Shown: positions 9,997-18,875 of the stretch, piece after piece | How the letters are laid out: every line of letters begins with the position of its first letter | Numbering within the stretch: the first letter of the stretch is position 1 | Source of the DNA: Fidelibacterota bacterium | Lineage (GTDB): Bacteria > Fidelibacterota > Marinisomatia > SCGC-AAA003-L08 > D37C17 | Direction: 5' to 3' | NCBI GenBank assembly: GCA_002717625.1 | Contig: PBEF01000015.1 | Span: forward strand, 1-64,000 | Length of the DNA stretch: 64,000 bases | Made by a program: the position numbers and the translations under genes | The notes under the pieces: generated by a model | The model's input: only the letters and a program-made list of their open reading frames with translations | The model's database searches: none | What the model was told of the DNA's origin: nothing

Positions 9997-11784
9997 ATGA
10001 GTAAAAAACTATTAGAATTTAAGAATTTAGTTACAGAATTTATTACAGAAGGAGAATCTGTAAAAGCTGTAAATAATATTAGTTTTACTTTAAATAAAGG
10101 AGAAACGATTGGTATTGTTGGAGAATCTGGATCTGGAAAATCAGTTACTTCTCTTTCTTCTATGAGACTTATACCTTCTCCTCCAGGAAAAATTTCAAAT
10201 GGAGAAATAATTTTTCATAAAAATAAGAAAAAAACAGATTTATTAAAAATATCAGAGACAGAAATGAGATCTTTTCGAGGGAATGACATTGCAATGATCT
10301 TTCAAGAACCAATGACGTCATTAAATCCAGTTTTTACATGTGGAGATCAGGTTTTAGAAGCTATTGTTCTGCATCAAAAAATCAAAAAAAAGGAAGCTAA
10401 AGATCTTGTAATTAAGTTATTTAATGAAGTTCAATTGCCAGATCCAGAAAGAATTTTTAATACATATCCACATCAAATTTCTGGGGGACAAAAACAAAGA
10501 GTAATGATAGCGATGGCTATAAGCTGTCAACCATCAATATTAATTGCAGACGAACCTACAACAGCTCTTGATGTAACAGTGCAGAAAACAATATTAGAAT
10601 TAATGCAAAACCTTCAAAATCAAAGAGATATGGGTATTTTATTTATTACACATGATTTAGGGGTAATTGCAGAGCTTGCGGATAAAGTTGTTGTTATGTA
10701 TAAAGGAAAAATTGTAGAGCAAGGGACTGTTTGGGATATTTTTACCAAACCAAAACACCCATATACAAAAGGACTTTTAGCTTGTAGGCCTCCGCTTGAT
10801 AAAAGATACACTTTTTTGCCAACGGTTTCAGATTTTATGAAAGAGGATGATAAGGGGAATATAATAGAGAATAAGATATCGATAAAACAATTTACAAAAA
10901 ATCTTATTATATCAAAATCAGAAAGATTAAAAAAGCACAAACAGCTATATTCAAAAACTCCGATTTTAAAAATTAAAAATTTAAAAACATATTTTCCTAT
11001 TAGAAATGGATTTTTTGGAGGAATTACAGATTATGTAAAAGCAGTTGACGACGTAACTTTTGATGTTTTTGGAGGAGAGACACTTGGGCTAGTTGGAGAA
11101 TCTGGCTGTGGAAAAACAACTATTGGAAGAACAATTATAAGATTAGAAGAAATGACAGAGGGCTCAATCATATATAAGGGTAATGAAGTCTCTGAAATGA
11201 CCGATCAAGAATTAAAAGAATTTAGAAAAGAAGTTCAAATTATTTTCCAAGACCCATACTCATCATTAAATCCAAGAATGACTATTGGAGATGCAATTAT
11301 GGAACCTATGCAGGTTCACAACATATTAAAAAATGATGAAGAAAGAAAGAAAAAAACGGAAGAGCTCTTAAAAAGAGTTAGTTTAGATCCCTCCCATTTT
11401 TATAGATATCCACATGAATTTTCTGGAGGACAAAGACAGAGAATTGGTATAGCGCGAGCACTTGCTGTTAATCCAAAATTTATTATTTGTGATGAGTCAG
11501 TTTCAGCGTTAGATGTATCTGTTCAGGCTCAGGTTTTAAACTTGCTTAATGAGCTTAAAGAAGAGTTTCAGCTAACATATATATTTATATCACACGATCT
11601 TTCAGTTGTAAAATATATGAGTGACAGAATGATTGTCATGCAAAATGGAAAGATAGAAGAAATAGGAGATGCTGATAAAATTTATAGTAAACCCGCTACC
11701 TCATATACTAAAAAATTAATTTCTGCTATTCCTGAAGGCCAAACAGAAGATATAAAAAAACCAAAAAAACTTATTAAAAAGTAA
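9997..11784 (+). CDS. Fused two-domain peptide/nickel-type ABC transporter ATPase
   Basis: 595 residues with two complete ABC cassettes, the DppD-DppF fusion type seen in YejF and GsiA. Cassette 1: Walker A GESGSGKS (42-49), signature SGGQKQR, Walker B then DEPTTALD. Cassette 2: GESGCGKTT, SGGQRQR, and a Walker B ending DESVSALD, with Ser where Pro is usual. Each cassette carries the C-terminal oligopeptide-transporter extension (KPKHPYTKGL after the first). It should power import of peptides or similar solutes, but no permease or binding-protein genes are adjacent, so the cargo is unknown. Confidence 0.94.
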   Translation: MSKKLLEFKNLVTEFITEGESVKAVNNISFTLNKGETIGIVGESGSGKSVTSLSSMRLIPSPPGKISNGEIIFHKNKKKTDLLKISETEMRSFRGNDIAMIFQEPMTSLNPVFTCGDQVLEAIVLHQKIKKKEAKDLVIKLFNEVQLPDPERIFNTYPHQISGGQKQRVMIAMAISCQPSILIADEPTTALDVTVQKTILELMQNLQNQRDMGILFITHDLGVIAELADKVVVMYKGKIVEQGTVWDIFTKPKHPYTKGLLACRPPLDKRYTFLPTVSDFMKEDDKGNIIENKISIKQFTKNLIISKSERLKKHKQLYSKTPILKIKNLKTYFPIRNGFFGGITDYVKAVDDVTFDVFGGETLGLVGESGCGKTTIGRTIIRLEEMTEGSIIYKGNEVSEMTDQELKEFRKEVQIIFQDPYSSLNPRMTIGDAIMEPMQVHNILKNDEERKKKTEELLKRVSLDPSHFYRYPHEFSGGQRQRIGIARALAVNPKFIICDESVSALDVSVQAQVLNLLNELKEEFQLTYIFISHDLSVVKYMSDRMIVMQNGKIEEIGDADKIYSKPATSYTKKLISAIPEGQTEDIKKPKKLIKK

Positions 11785-11800
11785 GCGAACTGCTTGAATA

Positions 11801-12538
11801 ATGGATCGAGATTTGACCAGAATAAATAAGTATCTTTCAGAAATGGGGTATTGTTCTAGGAGATCAGCTGATAAACTTATAGAGCAAGGTAGAGTAAAAA
11901 TTAATGGTAGAATAGCCTTAATGGGAGAAAAAATAACCAATATAGATAACGTTACTGTTGACAATAATATAATTTCTAATACAATTCAAGAGAAAGTTTA
12001 TTTAGCATTTAATAAACCTAAAGGTATCGTTTGCACTACTGATCAAAAGAGAGAAAAACAAAATATAATTGATTTTATTAATTATTCAACTCGAATTTTT
12101 CCAATAGGAAGACTTGACAAACTTTCAGAGGGACTTATTTTTTTGACAAATGATGGGGATATTGTAAATAAAATTTTGCGAGCTAGAAATAATCACGAAA
12201 AAGAATACGAGGTAACAGTCAACAAACCTATAACTGTTAAATTTATAGAGAAAATGAGTAGTGGAATCCCAATATTAGACACTATTACAAGAAAATGCAA
12301 ATTAAAAAAAACAGGAAAAAATAGATTTAAAATTATTTTAACACAAGGACTGAATAGACAAATTAGAAGAATGTGTGAATATCTAGGATATGAAGTTCAA
12401 AAACTGAAAAGAGTTAGAATAATGAATATAAAATTAGATTTAAAAATAGGAGAATATAGATCTTTTACAAGCTCGGAATTAAAGACGCTTAACGAATTAT
12501 TAAAAGAATCTTCTAAAACATATAATCAAAGTAATTAG
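11801..12538 (+). CDS. rluF: RluF-type pseudouridine synthase
   Basis: 245 residues: an N-terminal S4 RNA-binding domain (about 1-60) and a catalytic domain with PIGRLDKLSEG, catalytic Asp106. From residue 99 on the wording follows E. coli RluF closely (RIFPIGRLDK, VNKILRA, HEKEYEVTV, QGLNRQIRRMCE, RIMN), rather than RluB or RsuA. RluF makes pseudouridine at 23S rRNA position 2604 and at tRNA-Tyr position 35. The end converges with the DUF2480 gene with a 4-base overlap. Confidence 0.9.
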   Translation: MDRDLTRINKYLSEMGYCSRRSADKLIEQGRVKINGRIALMGEKITNIDNVTVDNNIISNTIQEKVYLAFNKPKGIVCTTDQKREKQNIIDFINYSTRIFPIGRLDKLSEGLIFLTNDGDIVNKILRARNNHEKEYEVTVNKPITVKFIEKMSSGIPILDTITRKCKLKKTGKNRFKIILTQGLNRQIRRMCEYLGYEVQKLKRVRIMNIKLDLKIGEYRSFTSSELKTLNELLKESSKTYNQSN

Positions 12539-13044
12539 ACTTTCTTTTTATAAACAGGCACAGCAGAACAGGCTTCTCCAAACATCAAACTACTTACACT
12601 ATTTTGAAGTTTTTTTGTAATAGCAATATATACACTCTCATCAAGATTGAGACTTCCGCATCCTTTTACAATTACTTTTTTATCATTGTATTCAGCTTCA
12701 TTTAAATTATCTATTTTTTCTAAGATTATCTCTTTAACGACATCTTCTTTTTTTCCAAATTTAAGATCGCAACAAATAGGGTTTAAATATGAAGCAATTA
12801 ACATATATGACCACATTGGCAGAATTGCATCAGAACTACAAAAAACAGCAACAATAGCATTTTTATATCTTGAAAAGTCAAAACTTTTCAAATCAGATCT
12901 AAATTCTTTTTCTTTTAAGATTACTCCCTTAAAAAGAAAACTTTTTACATCTAACTCTAAAACATCTTTTTGAGGAGCGTAATCTTCTAAGTCAATTGTA
13001 ATTAGATCAGAATTGGCAACTCTATTTATTATTTCTTCAGTCAT
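12535..13044 (-). CDS. DUF2480 family protein, last gene of the Suf operon
   Basis: 169 residues from the ATG at 13044, which lies one base after the stop of the DUF59 gene; an upstream in-frame ATG at 13059 would overlap that gene and is less likely. I recognise the DUF2480 family, found mainly in Bacteroidota beside suf genes. It is soluble, without membrane segments. Several Cys are present (S-S in the middle, I-C-C-D, G-C-G, E-A-C), so metal or cluster binding is possible but unproven. No function is known to me; co-location suggests a role in Fe-S assembly or delivery. Confidence 0.75.
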   Translation of the reverse strand: MTEEIINRVANSDLITIDLEDYAPQKDVLELDVKSFLFKGVILKEKEFRSDLKSFDFSRYKNAIVAVFCSSDAILPMWSYMLIASYLNPICCDLKFGKKEDVVKEIILEKIDNLNEAEYNDKKVIVKGCGSLNLDESVYIAITKKLQNSVSSLMFGEACSAVPVYKKKV

Positions 13045-13045
13045 T

Positions 13046-13363
13046 TTATAACATTCCAAGTTCTAATTTTGCTTCTTCACTCATCATTTCTTTCCCCCAT
13101 GGAGGATCAAATACAATTTCAACTTTAGCAGATTTTACACCATCAACAGAGGCAGCTTTTTGCTCTACTTCTAAAGGTAAACTTTCTGCTACTGGGCAAT
13201 TTGGAGAAGTCAGCGTCATTGTTATTTCAGCTTCAAAAAGATCATTTAATTGCACATCATAGATAAGTCCTAGTGCATAAATATTTACAGGTATTTCAGG
13301 ATCATAAATTTCGCATAAAGCGCTAATAATTTTATCGGATATTTTTTTTTGTTCTTGTTTCAT
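13046..13363 (-). CDS. DUF59/MIP18 family Fe-S maturation factor (SufT-like)
   Basis: 105 residues forming a single DUF59 domain. The family motif D-P-E-I-P-V-N (near 21) and the segment T-L-T-S-P-N-C-P-V-A with the conserved Cys are present, then FDPPWGKEMMSEEAK. Relatives (SufT, PaaD, CIA2/MIP18) help place Fe-S clusters into target proteins. Its start directly abuts the sufE stop, so it is co-translated with the assembly machinery. One base separates it from the following DUF2480 gene. Confidence 0.9.
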   Translation of the reverse strand: MKQEQKKISDKIISALCEIYDPEIPVNIYALGLIYDVQLNDLFEAEITMTLTSPNCPVAESLPLEVEQKAASVDGVKSAKVEIVFDPPWGKEMMSEEAKLELGML

Positions 13364-13791
13364 TATTTCTGTGTTTTTGAAAGAGCAATTGCGTACATCT
13401 TCATTTGTTTTAACATAGAAAGCATTCCGTTTGCACGAGTGATTGAAAGATGTTCTTTTAGCCCAATTTTATCTATAAAATGTAAATTTGAATTTGCAAT
13501 GTCTTCAGCTTTTTGATATGAGAATACGCGTATTAATAAAGCAATTATTCCTTTTGTTATAATTGCATCACTATCAGCAGTATAAATTATATAATCTTCT
13601 TTTTTCTCAACAAATAACCAAACCCTACTTTGACAGCCTTTGATTAAGTTTTCATCTTTTTTCTCATCATCTTTAATTTTTGGAACAGATTTACCTAGCT
13701 CAATTAGGTATTCATACTTTTCTGTCCAGTCATCAAACATTGAAAATTCACTAATAATATCAGACTGGATCATAGAGATTGATTTTTTCAT
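13363..13791 (-). CDS. sufE: SufE sulfur acceptor
   Basis: Takes persulfide sulfur from SufS and passes it to the SufBCD scaffold. 142 residues, normal length. The acceptor Cys is Cys53 in L-I-K-G-C-Q-S-R-V-W; the conserved IRVFSYQKAEDI segment and the C-terminal RANGMLSML follow. The start overlaps the sufS stop by four bases. The operon keeps SufE as a separate protein rather than using SufU. Confidence 0.95.
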   Translation of the reverse strand: MKKSISMIQSDIISEFSMFDDWTEKYEYLIELGKSVPKIKDDEKKDENLIKGCQSRVWLFVEKKEDYIIYTADSDAIITKGIIALLIRVFSYQKAEDIANSNLHFIDKIGLKEHLSITRANGMLSMLKQMKMYAIALSKTQK

Positions 13792-15002
13792 AAAAGCATT
13801 TTTTTAGATTTTTTTATTGCAGCAATACACTTTTCAATTTCATCTTTAGTATTATAAACAGCAAAAGAAATTCTTGCCGTGCCTGCAATATTAAATCTTT
13901 TCATTAGAGGCTGCGCACAATGATGTCCTGTCCTAATAGCAATTCCCATTTTATCTAAAAGGACGCCTATATCATATGCGTGCAATGAATTAATATTGAA
14001 AGAAATAATTCCAGATTTGTTTTTAGACGTTCCTAAAATCTGAAGATCTTTAATTTTTTTCAATTCTAATGTTGCATAATTTAGAAGAGTATTTTCATGA
14101 TTTTTAATATTATCAATTCCAATTTTACAAATAAAATCTATAGACGATTTTAAAGAAATTACACCTGCTATATTTGGAGTACCCGCTTCAAATTTATAAG
14201 GCAAATCTGCATAAGTTGTTTTTTCAAAACTTACATCTTTAATCATTTCTCCTCCTGATTGATAAGGTGGCAGATCATTTAAAAGTTCCTCTTTCCCGTA
14301 TAACACTCCAACACCTGTAGATCCATACATTTTATGGGAAGAAAAACAATAGAAATCAACATTTAATTTTTGAACATCTACTTTGATATGTGATATTGCT
14401 TGAGCCCCATCAATTAAAATTTTTGCTCCAAATGAATGCGATAGTTTACAAATATCTTCTATTGGGTTTATTGTTCCTAAGGCATTAGAAATGTGTGTGA
14501 GCGCTACCAATTTAGTTTTATTATTCAACATAGATTTTAAAGAAACCATGTCAAGATCCCCATTTTCTTTTACAGGGACCACTCTTAATTTTGCTCCTGC
14601 ATATTTACAACATATTTGCCATGGCACAATGTTAGAATGATGCTCCATCTCAGTAATAAGGACTTCGTCGTCTTTTTTAAGGATAGACCTAAAGCCATTA
14701 GCAACTAGATTTATTGATTCAGTTGTTCCTTTTGTAAAAACAATTTCTTTTACACTTTTTGCATTAATAAATGACTGTACGCTTTTTCGAGACTCTTCAA
14801 ATTTTTCAGTAGCATGGCTACTTAAAAAATGAGCTCCTCTATGCACATTAGCATTCATTTTTTCGTAATACTCTTTTTCAGTATCAATTACGTTTTGTGG
14901 ATTTTGCGTTGTCGCTCCATTATCAAAGTAAATTAAATTAGATCGATTTATATTTAGATTGATAATGGGAAATTGCTTTCTTATTTCTTGCGTATTAATC
15001 AT
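13788..15002 (-). CDS. sufS: SufS cysteine desulfurase
   Basis: PLP enzyme that removes sulfur from cysteine for Fe-S assembly. 404 residues. PLP-binding Lys224 lies in S-S-H-K-M-Y-G; catalytic Cys362 is in R-T-G-H-H-C-A-Q-P, the group II arrangement. HRGAHFLSSHAT and TEMEHHSNIVPW are typical of SufS. The ATG overlaps the sufD stop by one base. A second desulfurase of the IscS/NifS type is at 62667-63797 beside mnmA, so the two probably serve different sulfur pathways. Confidence 0.97.
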   Translation of the reverse strand: MINTQEIRKQFPIINLNINRSNLIYFDNGATTQNPQNVIDTEKEYYEKMNANVHRGAHFLSSHATEKFEESRKSVQSFINAKSVKEIVFTKGTTESINLVANGFRSILKKDDEVLITEMEHHSNIVPWQICCKYAGAKLRVVPVKENGDLDMVSLKSMLNNKTKLVALTHISNALGTINPIEDICKLSHSFGAKILIDGAQAISHIKVDVQKLNVDFYCFSSHKMYGSTGVGVLYGKEELLNDLPPYQSGGEMIKDVSFEKTTYADLPYKFEAGTPNIAGVISLKSSIDFICKIGIDNIKNHENTLLNYATLELKKIKDLQILGTSKNKSGIISFNINSLHAYDIGVLLDKMGIAIRTGHHCAQPLMKRFNIAGTARISFAVYNTKDEIEKCIAAIKKSKKMLL

Positions 15003-16225
15003 TAATGGTTAAAGTCAAGTTTAACATTTAATTTTTCAGCAATTAATTTTTCGCATTTATCTTTAAATTCAGGGACAGAAATTTTATCTATAGCTTCATT
15101 TGTAAAAGCGTATGTCAATAACGCTTTTGCTTCTTTCTCGGCAAGCCCACGGCTTTTCATGTAGAACAAAGCTTCTTTATCTAATTGCCCAATAGTACAT
15201 CCATGACTACACTTTACATCGTCCGCATAAATTTCTAATTGAGGTTTTGTGTCAATTGTCGACTCATCACTTAAAAGTAAATTGTTATTTGATTGAAATG
15301 CGTCAATTTTTTGGGATTCAGGTCTAACCATAATCTTTCCATTAAATACCCCCTTAGACTTATCTAAATAAATTCCTTTATAAACTTCATTGCTTCTACA
15401 ATTAGATTTTTTATGATCTACAAAAGTATGATTGTCAGCAAATTGAGATCCATTTAACACAGAGACTCCATTCATATTACTTTCAGCATTTTCTCCATTT
15501 TGTTCAAAGTTTAAATTATTTCGAATAAAAGATCCCCCAAAAATTAATGTGTTGACAGAGCTTGTAGTATTAGCTTCTTGATATATATTACAGGTGTCAA
15601 TTAAAGAAAAGTTATCTTTATTATTTTGGGTCTTATTGTACTCAAAAATACTATTTTCATCACATTTTACTTGCGTAAAATGATTAATAAAAGCAAGATT
15701 TTCATGAATACTATGAATATTTTCAATAATTTTAAGATTAGAGTTTTTACCTAAATTTATTTGATTTCTATATTGCAAGAAGGTATTTCTTGTGGAGCTT
15801 ATAAGAAATAAAATTTCAATTGGAGAATTTAAAACAGTATTATTTTCTACATCAATTGAGAATCCATTTCTTGCCATGGAAGAGTTTAAAGATAAAATAG
15901 AATTATTAGTTTTAGATTTAAATGATTTAAAATCAGAGATCGTTATTCCATCAATTTTAGGAGACGAAACTAGCTTCCCATTTAGAAATACAATTTTATT
16001 TTTAAACCCTAATGAAACTTTATCAATAATATTATCCTCATCAAAAACAGGAAGGTCTTCAACTACAAAATCATTTTTTACAATTTTATTTAATGAAGTA
16101 TACTTCCATTCTTCATCGCTTATATTAGGAAATCCAGATGAAAAAAAAGAGTTTAAGTCATTTTTTTCTTCAGTACTTAACAGAAGAGTTTTAGAATATT
16201 TTTCAAGGTTATTTATTAAGCTCAC
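15002..16225 (-). CDS. sufD: SufD scaffold protein
   Basis: Partner of SufB and SufC in the cluster scaffold. 407 residues with a diverged N-terminal half and a conserved beta-helix C-terminal half: GVFNGKIMVRPESQKIDAFQSNNNLLLS is summarised by its features, then C-S-H-G-C-T-I-G-Q-L-D with the conserved His, and the ending ASP-rich helix with LTYAF. It lacks the Cys-rich start segments of SufB. It lies between sufC and sufS with a 9-base and a 1-base junction. Confidence 0.93.
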   Translation of the reverse strand: MSLINNLEKYSKTLLLSTEEKNDLNSFFSSGFPNISDEEWKYTSLNKIVKNDFVVEDLPVFDEDNIIDKVSLGFKNKIVFLNGKLVSSPKIDGITISDFKSFKSKTNNSILSLNSSMARNGFSIDVENNTVLNSPIEILFLISSTRNTFLQYRNQINLGKNSNLKIIENIHSIHENLAFINHFTQVKCDENSIFEYNKTQNNKDNFSLIDTCNIYQEANTTSSVNTLIFGGSFIRNNLNFEQNGENAESNMNGVSVLNGSQFADNHTFVDHKKSNCRSNEVYKGIYLDKSKGVFNGKIMVRPESQKIDAFQSNNNLLLSDESTIDTKPQLEIYADDVKCSHGCTIGQLDKEALFYMKSRGLAEKEAKALLTYAFTNEAIDKISVPEFKDKCEKLIAEKLNVKLDFNH

Positions 16226-16234
16226 AAGTATTAT

Positions 16235-16978
16235 TTATTTTTTAGTAATCCAGTCATATCCTTTTTCCTCTAATTCATAAGCCAATTCTTTGCCTCCAGA
16301 TTTTACAATTTTCCCATTATACAAAACATGTACAAAATCAGGAACAATATAATCTAAAAGTCGCTGATAATGAGTAATGACAATTGTAGCATTATTTTCA
16401 GTTCGTAGTTTATTTACTCCATTTGCAACAATTTTTAATGCGTCTATGTCTAATCCAGAATCAGTTTCATCTAAGATAGAGAGTTTTGGATTAAGCATTG
16501 CCAACTGAAAAATTTCATTTCTCTTTTTTTCTCCGCCAGAAAATCCTTCATTCATATTTCTTGATAGATACCCACTATTAATATTTAATAATTCCATTTT
16601 TTCACGCATTAACTTTAGTAAATCTGTAGCTGGCATAGGATCTAATCCTTGCTGCTTTCTACGTTCATTTATACATGTTTTCATAAAATTAGAAACTGAA
16701 ATACCAGGAATCTCTACTGGATATTGAAAAGAAAGAAAGATTCCTTTATTAGATCTTTCTTCTACAGCAAGATCCAATAAATCTTCTGATTCAAATTCTA
16801 TTTCTCCATCGGTGACCTCGTAATCTTCTTTGCCTGCAATTACGGAAGCTAATGTGCTTTTTCCAGATCCATTGGGACCCATAATTGCATGCACTTCACC
16901 AGCATTGACACTTAAATTAATTCCGTTAAGGATTTTAATTTCTTCAATTTGCGCTTTTAAGTTTTTAATATTTAACAT
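16235..16978 (-). CDS. sufC: SufC ATPase
   Basis: ABC-type ATPase that drives shape changes in SufBCD; it does not transport. 247 residues. Walker A is G-P-N-G-S-G-K-S-T (about 34-42), the signature is SGGEKKRNEIFQ, characteristic of SufC, and Walker B reads SILDETDSGLDIDAL. Length and spacing are normal. Starts 12 bases after the sufB stop. Confidence 0.97.
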   Translation of the reverse strand: MLNIKNLKAQIEEIKILNGINLSVNAGEVHAIMGPNGSGKSTLASVIAGKEDYEVTDGEIEFESEDLLDLAVEERSNKGIFLSFQYPVEIPGISVSNFMKTCINERRKQQGLDPMPATDLLKLMREKMELLNINSGYLSRNMNEGFSGGEKKRNEIFQLAMLNPKLSILDETDSGLDIDALKIVANGVNKLRTENNATIVITHYQRLLDYIVPDFVHVLYNGKIVKSGGKELAYELEEKGYDWITKK

Positions 16979-16990
16979 TTTTTTAGTTTT

Positions 16991-18433
16991 TTATCCAACA
17001 GATCCTTCTAGACTAATTTCTAATAATTTTTTTGCTTCTACAGCAAATTCCATTGGTAATTGATCAAGAACATCTTTACAATACCCATTAACTATAAGAG
17101 CAATGGCAGACTCTGTATCAATACCTCTTTGATTGCAATAAAATATTTGATCTTCTCCAATTTTTGATGTTGTCGCTTCATGCTCTACTTGAGAAGAATT
17201 GTTTTTAACTTCTATATAAGGAAATGTGTGAGATCCACATTTGTCACCCATTAATAATGAGTCGCATTGAGAAAAGTTCCTTGAATTGGTTGCTCCTTTA
17301 TTAATTCTTACCAAACCTCTATAACTTCCATTACTCTTTCCTGCGCAAATTCCTTTTGCGATAATTGTACTTTTACTATTTTTTCCTAAATGAACCATTT
17401 TTGTGCCAGTATCCGCTTGCTGAAAATTATTTGTTATTGCTACAGAAAAGAATTCACCGATAGAATTATCTCCCTTTAAAATACATGAAGGGTATTTCCA
17501 TGTTACTGCAGATCCCGTTTCAACTTGAGTCCATGAAATTTTTGCATTTTTATGACAAATCCCACGTTTTGTAACAAAATTAAATACTCCCCCAACTCCT
17601 TTTTCATCTCCAGGGTACCAATTTTGAACTGTTGAATATTTTATTTCAGCATTATCCATGGTAATTAATTCAACAACTGCAGCATGCAATTGATTTTCAT
17701 CTCTCATTGGAGCGGTACAACCCTCAAGATAACTTACATATGAATTATCTTCTGCTATGATTAAGGTTCTTTCAAATTGGCCTGTATTAGCAGCATTAAT
17801 TCTAAAATATGTAGATAATTCCATTGGACAACGAGTATTTTTAGGTATATATACGAATGAACCATCACTAAAAACTGCAGAATTTAAAGCTGCATAATAA
17901 TTATCTGTATAAGGGACAACTTTTCCGATATATTTTTTAATTAATTCTGGATATTTTTGAACAGCTTCTGAAAAAGGACAAAAAATAACACCAGCTTTTT
18001 TTAATGTTTCTTTAAATGTTGTTACTATAGAAACGCTATCAAAAACTGCATCTACAGCAACTCCTGCTAACATTTTTTGTTCATCTAGAGGAATGCCTAA
18101 TTTTTTATAAGTTTTTAATAATTCAGGATCAACTTCATCTAAACTTTTCAACTTTTTTTTCTCTTTAGGAGCTGAGTAGTAACATAAATCTTGAAAATCA
18201 ATTTCTGGATAATTAAGATTCTGCCACTTTGGTTCTTTCATTTTTTCCCAATGAGAAAAAGCTTTTAATCTCCAATCTAACAGCCATTGTGGTTCATTTT
18301 TTATCTTAGATATAGTTTTAACGATATTACGATTTAAACCATTAGGGACTCTATCTTCTTTAATATTGGTAATAAAACCATATTTATATTTTGAAGATGT
18401 AATTTTTTCTATTTTTTTTAAATTTTCAGACAT
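16991..18433 (-). CDS. sufB: SufB scaffold protein
   Basis: Main Fe-S scaffold subunit, 480 residues, normal length. The N-terminal region contains YKYGFITNI and [16 protein letters not shown]. The core has FIYIPK-type text ([21 protein letters not shown]) and the conserved region with the proposed sulfur-receiving Cys ([14 protein letters not shown]). The C-terminal [17 protein letters not shown] is diagnostic. It begins one base after the Rrf2 regulator's stop region and leads the structural genes of the operon. Confidence 0.98.
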   Translation of the reverse strand: MSENLKKIEKITSSKYKYGFITNIKEDRVPNGLNRNIVKTISKIKNEPQWLLDWRLKAFSHWEKMKEPKWQNLNYPEIDFQDLCYYSAPKEKKKLKSLDEVDPELLKTYKKLGIPLDEQKMLAGVAVDAVFDSVSIVTTFKETLKKAGVIFCPFSEAVQKYPELIKKYIGKVVPYTDNYYAALNSAVFSDGSFVYIPKNTRCPMELSTYFRINAANTGQFERTLIIAEDNSYVSYLEGCTAPMRDENQLHAAVVELITMDNAEIKYSTVQNWYPGDEKGVGGVFNFVTKRGICHKNAKISWTQVETGSAVTWKYPSCILKGDNSIGEFFSVAITNNFQQADTGTKMVHLGKNSKSTIIAKGICAGKSNGSYRGLVRINKGATNSRNFSQCDSLLMGDKCGSHTFPYIEVKNNSSQVEHEATTSKIGEDQIFYCNQRGIDTESAIALIVNGYCKDVLDQLPMEFAVEAKKLLEISLEGSVG

Positions 18434-18434
18434 T

Positions 18435-18830
18435 TTATAAAGTTAATTCGTATAGACTGATTTTACTTAATGTATTGCGTATATTTGTATTTATTTTATT
18501 TATAGGCTGCTTTATATTGCAGATATCTAATAAATCACAATCTGAATCTATAGAGCATTTTGCTAAACCAACTGGCCCTTCAATTGATTCAATAAAATCA
18601 ATTAAATTTATATTAGATAAATTTTTATTTAATAAATACCCTCCATTAGGCCCTTGTATTGCTGATAAATATTTTTGTTTACATAGTTTTTGTAATATTT
18701 TAGCCAATAATTCTTTAGGAATATTATATGATGATGCAATTTCTTTTGATGTGCATATATCTCCATTCCTATTGTTAATATGACGTAATGCAATTAAAGC
18801 ATATTCTATGGTTTTTGTTATATTTAACAT
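18435..18830 (-). CDS. Rrf2-family regulator with IscR-type Cys triad
   Basis: 131 residues from the ATG at 18830, which has AAAGG upstream; the longer reading from 18875 adds 15 residues not found in the family. A winged-helix domain ([18 protein letters not shown]) is followed by GPNGGYLL and a C-x5-C-x5-C motif in [14 protein letters not shown]. This spacing matches the cluster-binding Cys of IscR. It is the first gene of the suf operon, so feedback control by Fe-S status is a sound inference. I did not find a convincing operator in the short upstream gap. Confidence 0.9.
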   Translation of the reverse strand: MLNITKTIEYALIALRHINNRNGDICTSKEIASSYNIPKELLAKILQKLCKQKYLSAIQGPNGGYLLNKNLSNINLIDFIESIEGPVGLAKCSIDSDCDLLDICNIKQPINKINTNIRNTLSKISLYELTL

Positions 18831-18875
18831 AATACGACCTTTTTTATCGGGTTCAAAATTAAAATTTTTTAACAA

